DNA of 7,080 nucleotides from Rhodocyclaceae bacterium. GTDB lineage: Bacteria; Pseudomonadota; Gammaproteobacteria; Burkholderiales; Rhodocyclaceae. The first letter of the stretch is position 1; every line of letters starts with the position of its first letter. Shown piece by piece: positions 1-6,463 of the stretch. The notes beneath the pieces were generated by a model. The model had not been told where the DNA came from. It searched no databases and saw nothing but the letters and a program-made list of their open reading frames with translations. Both the position numbers and the translations under genes were made by a program. Location of the stretch: NCBI GenBank assembly GCA_013821865.1, contig PNJM01000139.1:1-7080 (forward strand), written 5' to 3'.

Positions 1-783
1 GGCCGCCGCACTGAACCAGCCCCGGTTCACGCCGCCGACGAATATCCAGCCGAAGCAGAACGTCACGGCGAGAGCGGCAGGCAGCATTTTGCGCAGCATT
101 ACGCTGCCGCCGTTTTTCGCCGAGAGCAGGCCGACCAGTCCGCGCCGGTCGTAGATCGCCAGGGGGATCGCCGTGCCGAGAGCGAGGCTGCCGATCAGCG
201 CTGCCGCCGGTACTGCGGCGAAACCGCGCATGTGGAGTATCTCGGCGGCGCCGAAGGCGTAGGCCGAGATTCCGATCAGGCCGACCAGAAAGATCAGAAA
301 GGCGACCCATTCTGCGGCATGGCCCACATAGCCCCAGCGGCTTCGGGCCAACAGCAGGGCGAGGCCGGTCAGCAGCAGGGCAAGGCCGGCTTGTGGCGAG
401 GGCGGCAGTTGATAGGGCGGTTCCGGCAGGATGCCGAAGTAGAACACTTCGGCGCCCCGAATGAACGCGGCGGCGATTTCCAGGCCTTGCATGGCGCCGA
501 TCAGGATCAGTCCGAGCGTTGCCGCGAGCGAAACGCGTTTTGCCCAGCGGCCGGATCCGGCGGCGACTTGGGGGAGTCCCCGCGGGATGCGTGCTGCGAC
601 GGCGATTGCCCCCAGAAGCAGGCCAAGCGCCGTATCCGGCATTGCGGCCACGCCGGGCATGAAGGCGTGCTTCAGCTCTTCATGATCGAGCGCCCAGCCG
701 GCAAGGATGGCCGACGCCAGCAGGAATACCAGCCCGGCGCAGGCAAGCGCTATGCGTGAGGCGAGCGGCGGAGGAGGAGCCAT
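1..783 (-). CDS. Multi-pass membrane N-terminal module of a probable sensor/signalling protein (partial, C-terminus off the left edge)
   Basis: An open frame of 261 codons runs without a stop from an ATG at 783 to the left edge, so the 3' end is missing. An AAGGGA Shine-Dalgarno-like element lies 11 nt upstream of the ATG. The visible protein is almost all membrane: hydrophobic segments at about residues 11-30, 51-66, 84-106, 130-146, 158-178, 190-211 and 232-250. The segments around MPDTALGLLLGA (48-59) and YDRRGLVGLLSAKNGGSVML (211-230), followed by LPAALAV and GW, resemble the membrane input region found ahead of PAS, histidine kinase or GGDEF domains in many proteobacterial sensors. In those proteins a 'TAL.FLLLGL' helix and a 'GLMALL..DGPGG..ARRLLPAAL' stretch recur. 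This resemblance is from memory. No catalytic domain lies in the window, so the output type is unknown. The gene is divergent from trmB and shares its upstream region. It could instead be an unrelated integral membrane protein. Confidence 0.72.
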   Translation of the reverse strand, partial: MAPPPPLASRIALACAGLVFLLASAILAGWALDHEELKHAFMPGVAAMPDTALGLLLGAIAVAARIPRGLPQVAAGSGRWAKRVSLAATLGLILIGAMQGLEIAAAFIRGAEVFYFGILPEPPYQLPPSPQAGLALLLTGLALLLARSRWGYVGHAAEWVAFLIFLVGLIGISAYAFGAAEILHMRGFAAVPAAALIGSLALGTAIPLAIYDRRGLVGLLSAKNGGSVMLRKMLPAALAVTFCFGWIFVGGVNRGWFSAAA

Positions 784-804
784 GCGTTCAATTGTCCCTT
801 GGTG

Positions 805-819
805 TGCTGCACTGCAGCA
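805..819. repeat. Short perfect inverted repeat (TGCTGC-ACT-GCAGCA) in the divergent intergenic region
   Basis: Two 6-nt arms, 805-810 and 814-819, are perfect reverse complements around a 3-nt centre. The element lies 22 nt upstream of the membrane-protein ATG on the minus strand, just before the possible plus-strand -35 box. It could be a regulator half-site pair or a small hairpin in the minus-strand leader. A 6-bp match is short enough to arise by chance in GC-rich DNA, so no function is claimed. Confidence 0.3.
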
Positions 820-822
820 TTC

Positions 823-851
823 TTGTCCTTTTCCGGGCACACCGCTAAACT
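823..851 (+). promoter_or_regulatory. Possible sigma70 promoter for the trmB–HD-GYP unit
   Basis: TTGTCC at 823-828 (4 of 6 matches to TTGACA) and TAAACT at 846-851 (4 of 6 to TATAAT) are separated by exactly 17 nt. Initiation would fall near 858, about 70 nt upstream of the trmB ATG. The region is relatively AT-rich for this window. The match is modest and no transcription data exist. The downstream half overlaps the 850-875 inverted repeat. Confidence 0.33.
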
Positions 852-875
852 TCGTCCCTGATTTATCGGACGAAG
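850..875. repeat. 8-bp perfect inverted repeat over the possible trmB promoter start region
   Basis: CTTCGTCC (850-857) and GGACGAAG (868-875) are perfect reverse complements around a 10-nt AT-rich centre. The element begins at the end of the proposed -10 box and covers the predicted transcription start, where a repressor operator would sit. As RNA it would form a stem-loop at the very 5' end of the trmB leader. No T-run follows on either strand, so it is unlikely to be an intrinsic terminator. Confidence 0.45.
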
Positions 876-927
876 GTCCCCCGAACTTGAGTCTTGGCGG
901 CCCCCAGCCCCCCACCACTGCCCCGCC

Positions 928-1635
928 ATGCCGGAAGATCGCCAGAGGAATTCCCCGCGGAACAACCCGCGACCGATCCGCAGCTTCGTCCTGCGCCAGG
1001 GGCGTGTTTCCAATGCCCAGGCGCGGTCGTACGAGCAGCTGCTGCCGCGTTTCGGCATCCCGTACTCGCCGCAGCCGCTCGATCTGGTTCAGGTTTTTGG
1101 CCGGCAGGCGCCCAGGATCCTTGAAATCGGCTTCGGCATGGGCGAGACGACCGCCGCCATTGCGGCCGCCCACCCGGAAGCCGACTATCTCGGCATCGAG
1201 GTGCATACGCCCGGCGTCGGCAGCCTGCTCAAGCTGATCGAGGAAAAGGGCATCGCCAACCTGCGCCTCATCCAGCACGATGCGGTGGAAGTCCTGCGCG
1301 ACATGATCGCGCCGGGATCGCTCGATGGCGCACATATCTTTTTCCCCGACCCCTGGCCGAAGAAGCGCCACCACAAGCGCCGCCTGATACAGCCGCCGCT
1401 CGTCGCCCTGCTGGCAAGCCGGCTCAGACCGGGCGGCTATGCGCACCTGGCCACCGACTGGCAGGAATACGCCGGGCAGATGCTGGAAGTACTCTCGGCC
1501 GAGCCGCAGCTGGAGAATACGGCGGACGGCTTTGCTTCGCGTCCCGATTACCGCCCGCAGACCAAGTTCGAGACGCGCGGCCTCAGGCTCGGCCATGGCG
1601 TGTGGGACATCGTATTTCGCAGGCGCGCGGCGTGA
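928..1635 (+). CDS. trmB: tRNA (guanine-N7-)-methyltransferase TrmB
   Basis: This 235-residue cytoplasmic enzyme transfers a methyl group from S-adenosylmethionine to N7 of guanine 46 in the tRNA variable loop (EC 2.1.1.33). The Rossmann-fold SAM motif EIGFGMGE is at 66-73 and the second SAM-binding acidic residue is E91 in GIEVH. D118 in QHDAVE and the family signature [16 protein letters not shown] at 138-153 (catalytic-region D141) follow. TDW lies at 176-178 and the C-terminal TxFE motif at 212-215 (TKFE). These match the E. coli landmark residues in order and spacing. The N-terminal region [10 protein letters not shown] (17-26) is typical of betaproteobacterial TrmB. ATG 928 is the only good start, though no clear Shine-Dalgarno precedes it. 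The gene is first in a two-gene unit: its TGA overlaps the GTG of the HD-GYP gene by 4 nt (GTGA, 1632-1635). Confidence 0.97.
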   Translation: MPEDRQRNSPRNNPRPIRSFVLRQGRVSNAQARSYEQLLPRFGIPYSPQPLDLVQVFGRQAPRILEIGFGMGETTAAIAAAHPEADYLGIEVHTPGVGSLLKLIEEKGIANLRLIQHDAVEVLRDMIAPGSLDGAHIFFPDPWPKKRHHKRRLIQPPLVALLASRLRPGGYAHLATDWQEYAGQMLEVLSAEPQLENTADGFASRPDYRPQTKFETRGLRLGHGVWDIVFRRRAA

Positions 1636-2927
1636 CTGAACACTATGACGAACATTACGTCCGCAGCGTCACCGCGCTGGGGGACACGCACGAGGTTGTT
1701 ACCAGCCAGGCGATCTTCGCCCGGAACAACATCAAACTGGTGGAGAAGGGGGTGCGCGTCAATTCGGCGCTGCGCGACCGACTGGTGCAGCACAAGCTGG
1801 TTCCCAATCTGGAACAATGCCTGACGGTCGAGGGCGGCGTCACCCAGGCCGAACTGCGCGACCGTGCCAGGCAGGTGCTCGATACCGAGCCGCACTTCCA
1901 GCTCATCCGCGCCGCCCTGCCCGGCGTCGAGCGTCTGCTGCGCGCCTTCTACGCCATGCTGCTGCTGCCGCCGCTGGCCTTCAAGCTGACGGTGGCGCGG
2001 GAGCAGCGGCCGGAAATATTCGGGCACAGCGTGCAGATGGCGCTCATCTCGCTATACCTTGGCATCAAGAGCCGGCTGCCCGATCACGAGCTGTCGACCA
2101 TTGCCGCGGCCGCCATGTTCCACGACCTTGGCACCCTGCACATCGATCCCGAGCTGCTGCGCCCCGGCCGCCTGCTGCCGGACGAGGAGCGGCGTCACCT
2201 GTACGCCCATCCGGTGACGGCCTACCTCATCCTGCAGAAGTATCCGCAATATCACCCGGAAGTGAGCACGCCGGTCTTCGAGCATCACGAGCGCCTCGAC
2301 GGCAGCGGCTATCCGCGCGGGCTGAAGGGCGACGAGATCAGCTTCAACGGCCAGATCCTCATGCTGGCCGAGGTGGTGACCACGCTGTTCGAGCAGAGCT
2401 GGCAGACGCATGGCGCCTCGCGCCTGGCGGTGGTGCTCAAGATGAACCAGCGCAAGCTCAACCGGCAACTGATCGATCATCTCGTCGTGCTGCTGCGCGG
2501 CGGCCAGTCGGCGGACACGGGCAGCCAGGAAGCGGTTTCGGCCGAGGCGGTGGTGGCCCAGCTCGACCAGTTGGCCGAGGCTTTCCGCTGCTGGGACGGC
2601 GCCTACCGCAAATGCAGGGTCGACACGCCCAGCCTGGCCGGGGCGCCGCTCATCGAATTCGTCAATCGCCGCGTCACCGAACTGGAGCGCGCGCTGCTCG
2701 AAACGGGGTTTCATCCCGACGAACTGGCGGCGCTCACCGCCGGGATCGAGGACGATGCCATCGCCCTGGCCGAATTGCGCCTGATGGCGCGGGAATCCCG
2801 CTGGCAGCTCGTCGAGATCATGCACGAGGTGCGCCGCCGCTGGCAGGAGCTTGCCGGCAATGACGCCGCAGGCAGGCAGATCGTCGAGGACTGGCTTGCC
2901 CGCAGCGAGGGGATATTGCAGGGCTAG
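1632..2927 (+). CDS. Divergent HD-GYP domain protein (probable cyclic-di-GMP phosphodiesterase or receptor)
   Basis: This 431-residue protein has no evident membrane segment. The central HD-GYP domain (about 120-255) retains E128, H132, H164-D165 (FHDLG), H193, H218-H219 (EHHE) and the GYP loop [15 protein letters not shown] (222-236). The spacing of these residues closely matches the metal ligands I recall for the trinuclear HD-GYP enzyme PmGH. HD-GYP enzymes hydrolyse cyclic-di-GMP. Three hallmark positions differ: the Lys of HDxGK is T168, the Gly of HxxxG is Y197, and the final Asp ligand in the usual ADxxDAL is E247 (AEVVTTL). Catalysis is therefore possible but uncertain. The N-terminal ~115 residues and C-terminal ~175 residues are charged, probably helical and of unknown role. 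GTG 1632 was chosen because it forms a GTGA overlap with the trmB stop. An in-frame ATG at 1602 would add ten residues inside trmB. Confidence 0.85.
   Translation: MTEHYDEHYVRSVTALGDTHEVVTSQAIFARNNIKLVEKGVRVNSALRDRLVQHKLVPNLEQCLTVEGGVTQAELRDRARQVLDTEPHFQLIRAALPGVERLLRAFYAMLLLPPLAFKLTVAREQRPEIFGHSVQMALISLYLGIKSRLPDHELSTIAAAAMFHDLGTLHIDPELLRPGRLLPDEERRHLYAHPVTAYLILQKYPQYHPEVSTPVFEHHERLDGSGYPRGLKGDEISFNGQILMLAEVVTTLFEQSWQTHGASRLAVVLKMNQRKLNRQLIDHLVVLLRGGQSADTGSQEAVSAEAVVAQLDQLAEAFRCWDGAYRKCRVDTPSLAGAPLIEFVNRRVTELERALLETGFHPDELAALTAGIEDDAIALAELRLMARESRWQLVEIMHEVRRRWQELAGNDAAGRQIVEDWLARSEGILQG
2924..2927. other. Shared palindromic stop codons (CTAG) of convergent genes
   Basis: The tetranucleotide CTAG gives TAG for the HD-GYP gene on the plus strand (2925-2927) and TAG for hemW on the minus strand (2924-2926). 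The genes therefore overlap tail to tail by 4 nt with no intergenic DNA. No stem followed by a T-run is evident at the joint, so any transcription terminator must lie inside the opposing coding sequence. Confidence 0.95.
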
Positions 2928-4135
2928 GCCTGCTCCGCCAGGAACATTTCCAGAAGATCGTTGAGGAAGCGCCGGCCGTGCCCGGTCGGCGAGATCCGTT
3001 CCGCCGCCATTGCGAGCAGGCCGCGCCTTCCGGCTTCTGCCAGCTTCGGATGCACCACATCCAATGGCAGCCCCGTACGCTCCTGAAACAGGCGCACGGG
3101 GAAACCTTCCACCAGCCGCAGTGCGTTCATCATGAACTCGAAGGGCAATTCTTCCGGCGACACTTGGCGTGTTTCCTGCACCGGGTTGCCTGCTGCCACG
3201 CCTTGCATATAGGCCTGCGGATGGCGGTGGCGCATCTCGCGCACGATGCGGTGCGGCAGGGAAATCTTGCCGTGCGCCCCGGCGCCGATGCCGAGATAGT
3301 CGCCGAACTGCCAGTAGTTGAGGTTGTGGCGGCATTCCATGCCCGGCCGGGTGAAGGCCGAGACCTCGTAATGGCCGTAGCCGTGATACGCCAGGGTTTC
3401 CTCGACCATGTCCTGCATGTCGGCGGCGAGGTCCGGCCCGGGCAGCTGCGGCGGCTTGTGGAAGAACGGGGTGCTCGGTTCCAGCGTGAGGTGATAGGCC
3501 GACAGGTGCGGCGTGCCGAAAGCGGCCGCGGCGCGGATGTCGGCATGCGCCTCCTCCGGCGTCTGCTCGGGCAGCGCGTACATCATGTCGAGATTGATGT
3601 TGTCGAAATGCCGCAGGGCGGCATCGACCGCGCGATGCGCTTCCCGCTCGTCGTGGATGCGGCCGAGGGCGGCGAGGTGGCGCGGGTTGAAGCTCTGCAC
3701 GCCGAGCGAGAGGCGGTTCACCCCGGCGGCCCGGTAGCCGGCGAAGCGCTCCGCATCGACGGTGCCGGGGTTGGCCTCCAGCGTGATTTCCGCTTCCGGC
3801 AGCAGCGGCAGCCGGGCGCGGAAGGCCGAGAGCAGCGCATCCACCGACTTCGGCGAGAGCAGGCTGGGCGTGCCGCCGCCGATGAACACGCTGACGACGG
3901 GGCGGCCCCAGATCGCCGGCAGCGACTGCTCCAGGTCGGCGATCAGCGCGGCGACGTAGTCCGCTTCGGGTATCCCGCCGCGCGCCTCGTGCGAATTGAA
4001 GTCGCAGTAGGGGCACTTCTTCACGCACCAGGGGAAATGCACGTAGAGCGAGAGGGGCGGCAGCGCCGTCAGGCGCGGGAAATCGCCGGAACGGCGCTGA
4101 ATGGCGGGGGTGATGGGGATGGTGCGGGAAGCCAT
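2924..4135 (-). CDS. hemW: Heme chaperone HemW (radical SAM, HemN-like)
   Basis: This 403-residue radical-SAM protein binds heme and a [4Fe-4S] cluster. The family is regarded as inserting heme into respiratory proteins, not as oxidising coproporphyrinogen. The cluster motif CVKKCPYC is at 37-44 (C37, C41, C44) and is followed by DFNS. The next residue position after the cluster is not Cys, which separates HemW from true HemN (CxxxCxxCxC). Other landmarks are GGGTP at 86-90, RLSLGVQS at 141-148 and the HemW signature HNLNYW at 270-275, with the HemW C-terminal domain beyond. ATG 4135 gives the usual short N-terminal tail. No Shine-Dalgarno is visible: a potential RNA stem ends 7 nt before the ATG. 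The gene follows rdgB after 63 nt, an adjacency also found in E. coli (yggV-yggW). Its TAG overlaps the convergent HD-GYP stop. Many databases would label it 'oxygen-independent coproporphyrinogen III oxidase', which is probably wrong. Confidence 0.95.
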   Translation of the reverse strand: MASRTIPITPAIQRRSGDFPRLTALPPLSLYVHFPWCVKKCPYCDFNSHEARGGIPEADYVAALIADLEQSLPAIWGRPVVSVFIGGGTPSLLSPKSVDALLSAFRARLPLLPEAEITLEANPGTVDAERFAGYRAAGVNRLSLGVQSFNPRHLAALGRIHDEREAHRAVDAALRHFDNINLDMMYALPEQTPEEAHADIRAAAAFGTPHLSAYHLTLEPSTPFFHKPPQLPGPDLAADMQDMVEETLAYHGYGHYEVSAFTRPGMECRHNLNYWQFGDYLGIGAGAHGKISLPHRIVREMRHRHPQAYMQGVAAGNPVQETRQVSPEELPFEFMMNALRLVEGFPVRLFQERTGLPLDVVHPKLAEAGRRGLLAMAAERISPTGHGRRFLNDLLEMFLAEQA

Positions 4136-4142
4136 AGGGCTT

Positions 4143-4205
4143 AGTTTCGAGTTTCGGGTTGGGCGGGCAACGCAGTTATCAACTCGAAACCCGAAACTCT
4201 AAACT
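4143..4205 (-). repeat. 18-bp inverted repeat (17/18) between rdgB and hemW; possible hairpin upstream of hemW
   Basis: The plus-strand arm 4143-4160 and the arm 4188-4205 are reverse complements at 17 of 18 positions, with a 27-nt loop (4161-4187). In the minus-strand transcript the 5' arm overlaps the last codons and stop of rdgB. The 3' arm ends 7 nt before the hemW ATG, so the stem occupies most of the space where a ribosome binding site would be. No U-run follows, so a simple terminator is unlikely. The arms consist of heptamer units (GTTTCGA, GTTTCGG) and the right arm continues as a four-unit tandem tract. Plausible roles are mRNA processing or stabilisation at the rdgB/hemW boundary or damping of hemW translation. 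It may equally be a repeat remnant with no role. Confidence 0.8.
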
Positions 4206-4211
4206 CGCAAC
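4184..4211. repeat. Four tandem heptamers (TCGAAAC type) at the end of rdgB
   Basis: On the plus strand this reads TCGAAAC, CCGAAAC, TCTAAAC, TCGCAAC without gaps. Each unit differs from the first by one base. The rdgB stop (4199-4201) lies in the third unit and the last rdgB codons in the third and fourth. Two and a half inverted units lie at 4144-4160. The tract is far less GC-rich than its surroundings. Confidence 0.75.
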
Positions 4212-4795
4212 TGTTCGAGCCTTTCGGCGAGACGCCGGAAGGCGAGATACCGGTGGCTGATGGCGTTCTTCACCTCCGGCGCCAGCTCCGCCGACGAGCA
4301 GTTCAGGGACGGCACGAAGAACAGCGGGTCGTAGCCGAAGCCGCCGGCGCCGCGCCGCTCGCGCAGGATCTCGCCGTGCCACTCTCCCTCGGCGATGACC
4401 GGCTGCGGATCGTCGGGGTGGCGCACCAGCACCAGCACGCAGCAGTAATGGGCGCGCCGGTCGGTTTCGTCGGCGAGATCGGCAAGCAGCTTGTCGTTGT
4501 TGCGCTCGTCCGATTTCGGCTCGCCGGCATAGCGCGCCGAGTAGACGCCCGGCGCGCCGCCGAGCGCCTCGACGCAGAGGCCGGAATCGTCGGCCATGGC
4601 CGGCAGGCCGGTCAGGCGCGAAGTATGCCGCGCCTTGGCCAGCGCATTCTCGACGAAGGTGACATGCGGCTCCTCGGCTTCCGGCACATCGAAGGCCGAT
4701 TGCGGCAGCACTTCGATGTGGTAGGGCGCGAACAGCGCGGCGAACTCGCGCAGCTTGCCGGGGTTGTTGGAGGCGAGGACGAGTTTAGTGAACAT
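4199..4795 (-). CDS. rdgB: RdgB/HAM1 family non-canonical purine NTP pyrophosphatase (dITP/XTP)
   Basis: This 198-residue cytoplasmic enzyme hydrolyses dITP, ITP and XTP to the monophosphate and pyrophosphate, keeping deaminated purines out of DNA and RNA. The substrate-binding motif SNNPGK is at 9-14 and TFVENALAKA at 46-55. ADDSG lies at 68-72, with D69 in the same position as the E. coli catalytic Asp. GGAPGVYSARYAG (79-91), GGFGYDP (151-157) and the C-terminal SHR (180-182) complete the set. Length matches the family (about 197). Two consecutive ATGs are possible. ATG 4798 makes an ATGA overlap with the rph stop but leaves only 3 nt after GGA. ATG 4795, chosen here, leaves 6 nt and gives the usual N-terminus [11 protein letters not shown]. 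Either way translation is probably coupled to rph. The 3' end lies inside a heptamer repeat tract. Confidence 0.96.
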   Translation of the reverse strand: MFTKLVLASNNPGKLREFAALFAPYHIEVLPQSAFDVPEAEEPHVTFVENALAKARHTSRLTGLPAMADDSGLCVEALGGAPGVYSARYAGEPKSDERNNDKLLADLADETDRRAHYCCVLVLVRHPDDPQPVIAEGEWHGEILRERRGAGGFGYDPLFFVPSLNCSSAELAPEVKNAISHRYLAFRRLAERLEQLRV

Positions 4796-5529
4796 CATTT
4801 TTCCAAAGCAGCCTTCTGCGCCGCCACCAGCTGCGCGATGCCGTGCCCGGCCAGCCCCAGCAGCGTATCGAGTTCGGCGCGCGTGAATGGCGTGCCTTCC
4901 GCCGTGCCCTGCACCTCGACGAAGCCGCCGGAAGCCGTCATCACCACGTTCATGTCGGTGTCGCAGGCCGAATCCTCGGGGTAGTCGAGATCGAGCACCG
5001 GCGTGCCGTCGTAGACGCCGACCGATACCGCGGCGACCAGCTCCCTGAGCGGGTTGCGGGCGATCGCCTTGTCGGCGACCAGCTTCGAGAAGGCGTCGTG
5101 CGCCGCGACGCAGGCGCCGGTGATGGAGGCGGTGCGCGTGCCGCCGTCGGCCTGCAGCACGTCGCAGTCGATCTGCACGGTGCGCTCGCCCAGCGCATCG
5201 AGGTCGGTCACGGCGCGCAGGGCGCGGCCGATCAGGCGCTGGATCTCCAATGTGCGCCCGCTCTGCTTGCCCTTGGCCGCCTCGCGCTGGGTGCGCGTGT
5301 GGGTCGAGCGAGGCAGCATGCCGTATTCGGCCGTCAGCCAGCCCTGTCCCATGCCGCGCAGGAAGCCGGGCACCCCCTCCTCGACGCTGGCGGTACACAG
5401 CACCTTGGTGTCGCCGAACTCGACCAGCACCGAGCCTTCGGCATGCCGCGTGTAGTTGCGGGTGATCGTCACCCGGCGCAGCTCATCGGCCCTGCGGCCG
5501 CTCGGCCTGGCCTTTTCCTCACTCCTCAC
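4795..5529 (-). CDS. rph: Ribonuclease PH (tRNA 3'-end phosphorolytic exonuclease)
   Basis: This 244-residue enzyme removes nucleotides after the CCA end of tRNA precursors by phosphorolysis (EC 2.7.7.56). Conserved stretches are [18 protein letters not shown] (24-41), [17 protein letters not shown] (63-79), [17 protein letters not shown] (91-107), [15 protein letters not shown] (125-139) and DTDMNVVMT (190-198). R92 and R132 correspond to the phosphate-binding R86 and R126 of the standard 238-residue enzyme. Both are shifted by exactly six, because the usual start MRPSGR is here preceded by six residues (MRSEEK) with Ala in place of the old Met. The only in-frame start is GTG 5529, with GGAG six nt upstream. 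The extension and the ribosome binding site are built from a GTGAGGA tandem repeat. The gene begins 10 nt after the PP2C stop and overlaps rdgB. Unlike E. coli K-12 rph, it is intact. Confidence 0.97.
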   Translation of the reverse strand: MRSEEKARPSGRRADELRRVTITRNYTRHAEGSVLVEFGDTKVLCTASVEEGVPGFLRGMGQGWLTAEYGMLPRSTHTRTQREAAKGKQSGRTLEIQRLIGRALRAVTDLDALGERTVQIDCDVLQADGGTRTASITGACVAAHDAFSKLVADKAIARNPLRELVAAVSVGVYDGTPVLDLDYPEDSACDTDMNVVMTASGGFVEVQGTAEGTPFTRAELDTLLGLAGHGIAQLVAAQKAALEK

Positions 5530-5543
5530 GCCTCTCTCCTCAC
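5516..5543. repeat. Four tandem heptamers (TCCTCAC / GTGAGGA) spanning the PP2C–rph joint
   Basis: The plus strand reads TCCTCAC, TCCTCAC, GCCTCTC, TCCTCAC with no gaps: three identical units and one with two changes. In the transcribed (minus) direction the first unit holds the PP2C stop TGA (5542-5540) and the GGAG ribosome binding site. The third unit begins with the rph start GTG (5529), and the fourth encodes further rph residues. The tract thus serves as stop, ribosome binding site and start at one gene joint. Confidence 0.8.
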
Positions 5544-6463
5544 TTCGAAAACTTCCGTATGGCCGCGTTGATTTCCTGGATGGCCTGCTCGATCTCGTCG
5601 TCGGAGAGATTGGGCAGGGGCTGCGCGCCCTTGCGCGCCTTGGCGAACTCCTCCATCTGGGTGGTGAAGGAATCGACCGGCATGGTCTTGGTCGACACGC
5701 TGCCGAGGGTGTCCTCGGTGTAGTTCTCCTCCCAGCGCATGGCGATCATGGAGAGATTGTCGGCATTGGCGCCGCCCCTGCTTTCGGCCTGGTTCAGCAG
5801 CGCCGGCACCGCCTGCATGACGTTGCCTTCGCTCAAGGCACCGGTGATCAGTTCGTTGGAGAGCGGCCCCCAGACGCCGTCGGTGCACAGCACGACCATG
5901 TCGCCGGTCATCAGGGGCGTCTTCCTGGAATAGTCGATCTGCGGCATGTGGCCGCCGCCGAGACAGCTGAAGATGCGGTTGCGCGCCGGGTGGTTGACGG
6001 CTTCCTCGGCGCTGATGAGGCCGTCCTCGAGCATGCGCTGCACGCGCGAGTGGTCGCGCGTCTGGGCCAGGATGCGCCCGCCGCGGATGACATACAGGCG
6101 GGAGTCGCCGGCGTGCGCCCAGTAGGCGATCGAGTCCTGCACGATGCAGGCGACGCAGGTGGTGCGCGGCGCCTCCGGCAGGAAGCGGTCGGCGGCATAG
6201 TCGAGGATGGCATGGTGCGCGTTGGAGATCGCGCCGGAGAGGAAGAGGAAGGGATCGGCCAGATTGGCGGGGTGCGATTCGCGCTGGAAAGCCTCGGTGA
6301 TGTATTGCACGGCGATCTGCGCCGCGACTTCGCCGTGCAGATGCCCGCCCATGCCGTCGGCGACAACCATGAAAAGGGCGTCGCGCGAATAACAGTAGGC
6401 GATGCGGTCCTGGTTGCTCGGCCGCTTGCCCGGCCGGCTTTCCTGATAGATGGTGAACTTCAT
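5540..6463 (-). CDS. PP2C-family protein serine/threonine phosphatase
   Basis: This 307-residue metal-dependent phosphatase removes phosphate from Ser/Thr residues and probably opposes the kinase encoded just upstream. The PP2C motifs are complete: NQDR (17-20), VADGMGG with metal-ligand D36 (34-40), [10 protein letters not shown] (117-126), TRDHS (135-139), CTDG with D195 (193-196) and the C-terminal metal-binding AD-N at 234-236 (D235). The catalytic domain ends near 245. A tail of about 60 residues follows, with an acidic stretch ([15 protein letters not shown], 286-300) then a basic end. There is no signal peptide or membrane segment, so it is cytosolic. ATG 6463 was chosen because [10 protein letters not shown] is the normal PP2C beginning and ATGA overlaps the kinase stop. 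A longer in-frame reading would lie inside the kinase gene. No strong Shine-Dalgarno is visible, which fits translational coupling. Confidence 0.94.
   Translation of the reverse strand: MKFTIYQESRPGKRPSNQDRIAYCYSRDALFMVVADGMGGHLHGEVAAQIAVQYITEAFQRESHPANLADPFLFLSGAISNAHHAILDYAADRFLPEAPRTTCVACIVQDSIAYWAHAGDSRLYVIRGGRILAQTRDHSRVQRMLEDGLISAEEAVNHPARNRIFSCLGGGHMPQIDYSRKTPLMTGDMVVLCTDGVWGPLSNELITGALSEGNVMQAVPALLNQAESRGGANADNLSMIAMRWEENYTEDTLGSVSTKTMPVDSFTTQMEEFAKARKGAQPLPNLSDDEIEQAIQEINAAIRKFSK

Noticed and set aside
232..759. 175-codon plus-strand frame in the left region
   Set aside because: The minus-strand frame of the same region is open for all 261 codons and encodes a coherent multi-helix membrane protein. 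The plus frame is Gly/Gln-rich shadow.
1817..2863. 348-codon alternative plus-strand frame inside the HD-GYP gene
   Set aside because: It is out of frame with the conserved HD-GYP motifs and Arg/Ala/Gly-rich without recognisable features.
2052..4028. Long minus-strand frame covering part of the HD-GYP gene and hemW
   Set aside because: It is antisense to one real gene and out of frame with the other, and the composition is low-complexity Arg/Ala/Pro/Gly.
2924..4135. Calling the gene hemN (coproporphyrinogen III dehydrogenase)
   Set aside because: It lacks the fourth Cys of the CxxxCxxCxC motif and has HNLNYW and CPYCDFNS, which indicate HemW.
2978..4144. 388-codon plus-strand frame opposite hemW
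   Set aside because: It lies wholly antisense to a well-supported gene. Its product has no recognisable motif and an Arg/Gly/Ala-rich composition typical of shadow frames in GC-rich DNA.
4143..4205. Intrinsic terminator between rdgB and hemW
   Set aside because: The stem is long but AT-leaning, has a 27-nt loop and is not followed by a T-run in either direction.
4184..4211. CRISPR-like repeat array
   Set aside because: The units are 7 nt in direct contact with no spacers, so this is a simple tandem repeat.
4799..5398. Upstream in-frame extension of rdgB into rph
   Set aside because: The extension is a frame-shifted reading of rph. The conserved RdgB N-terminus begins at the ATG pair 4798/4795.
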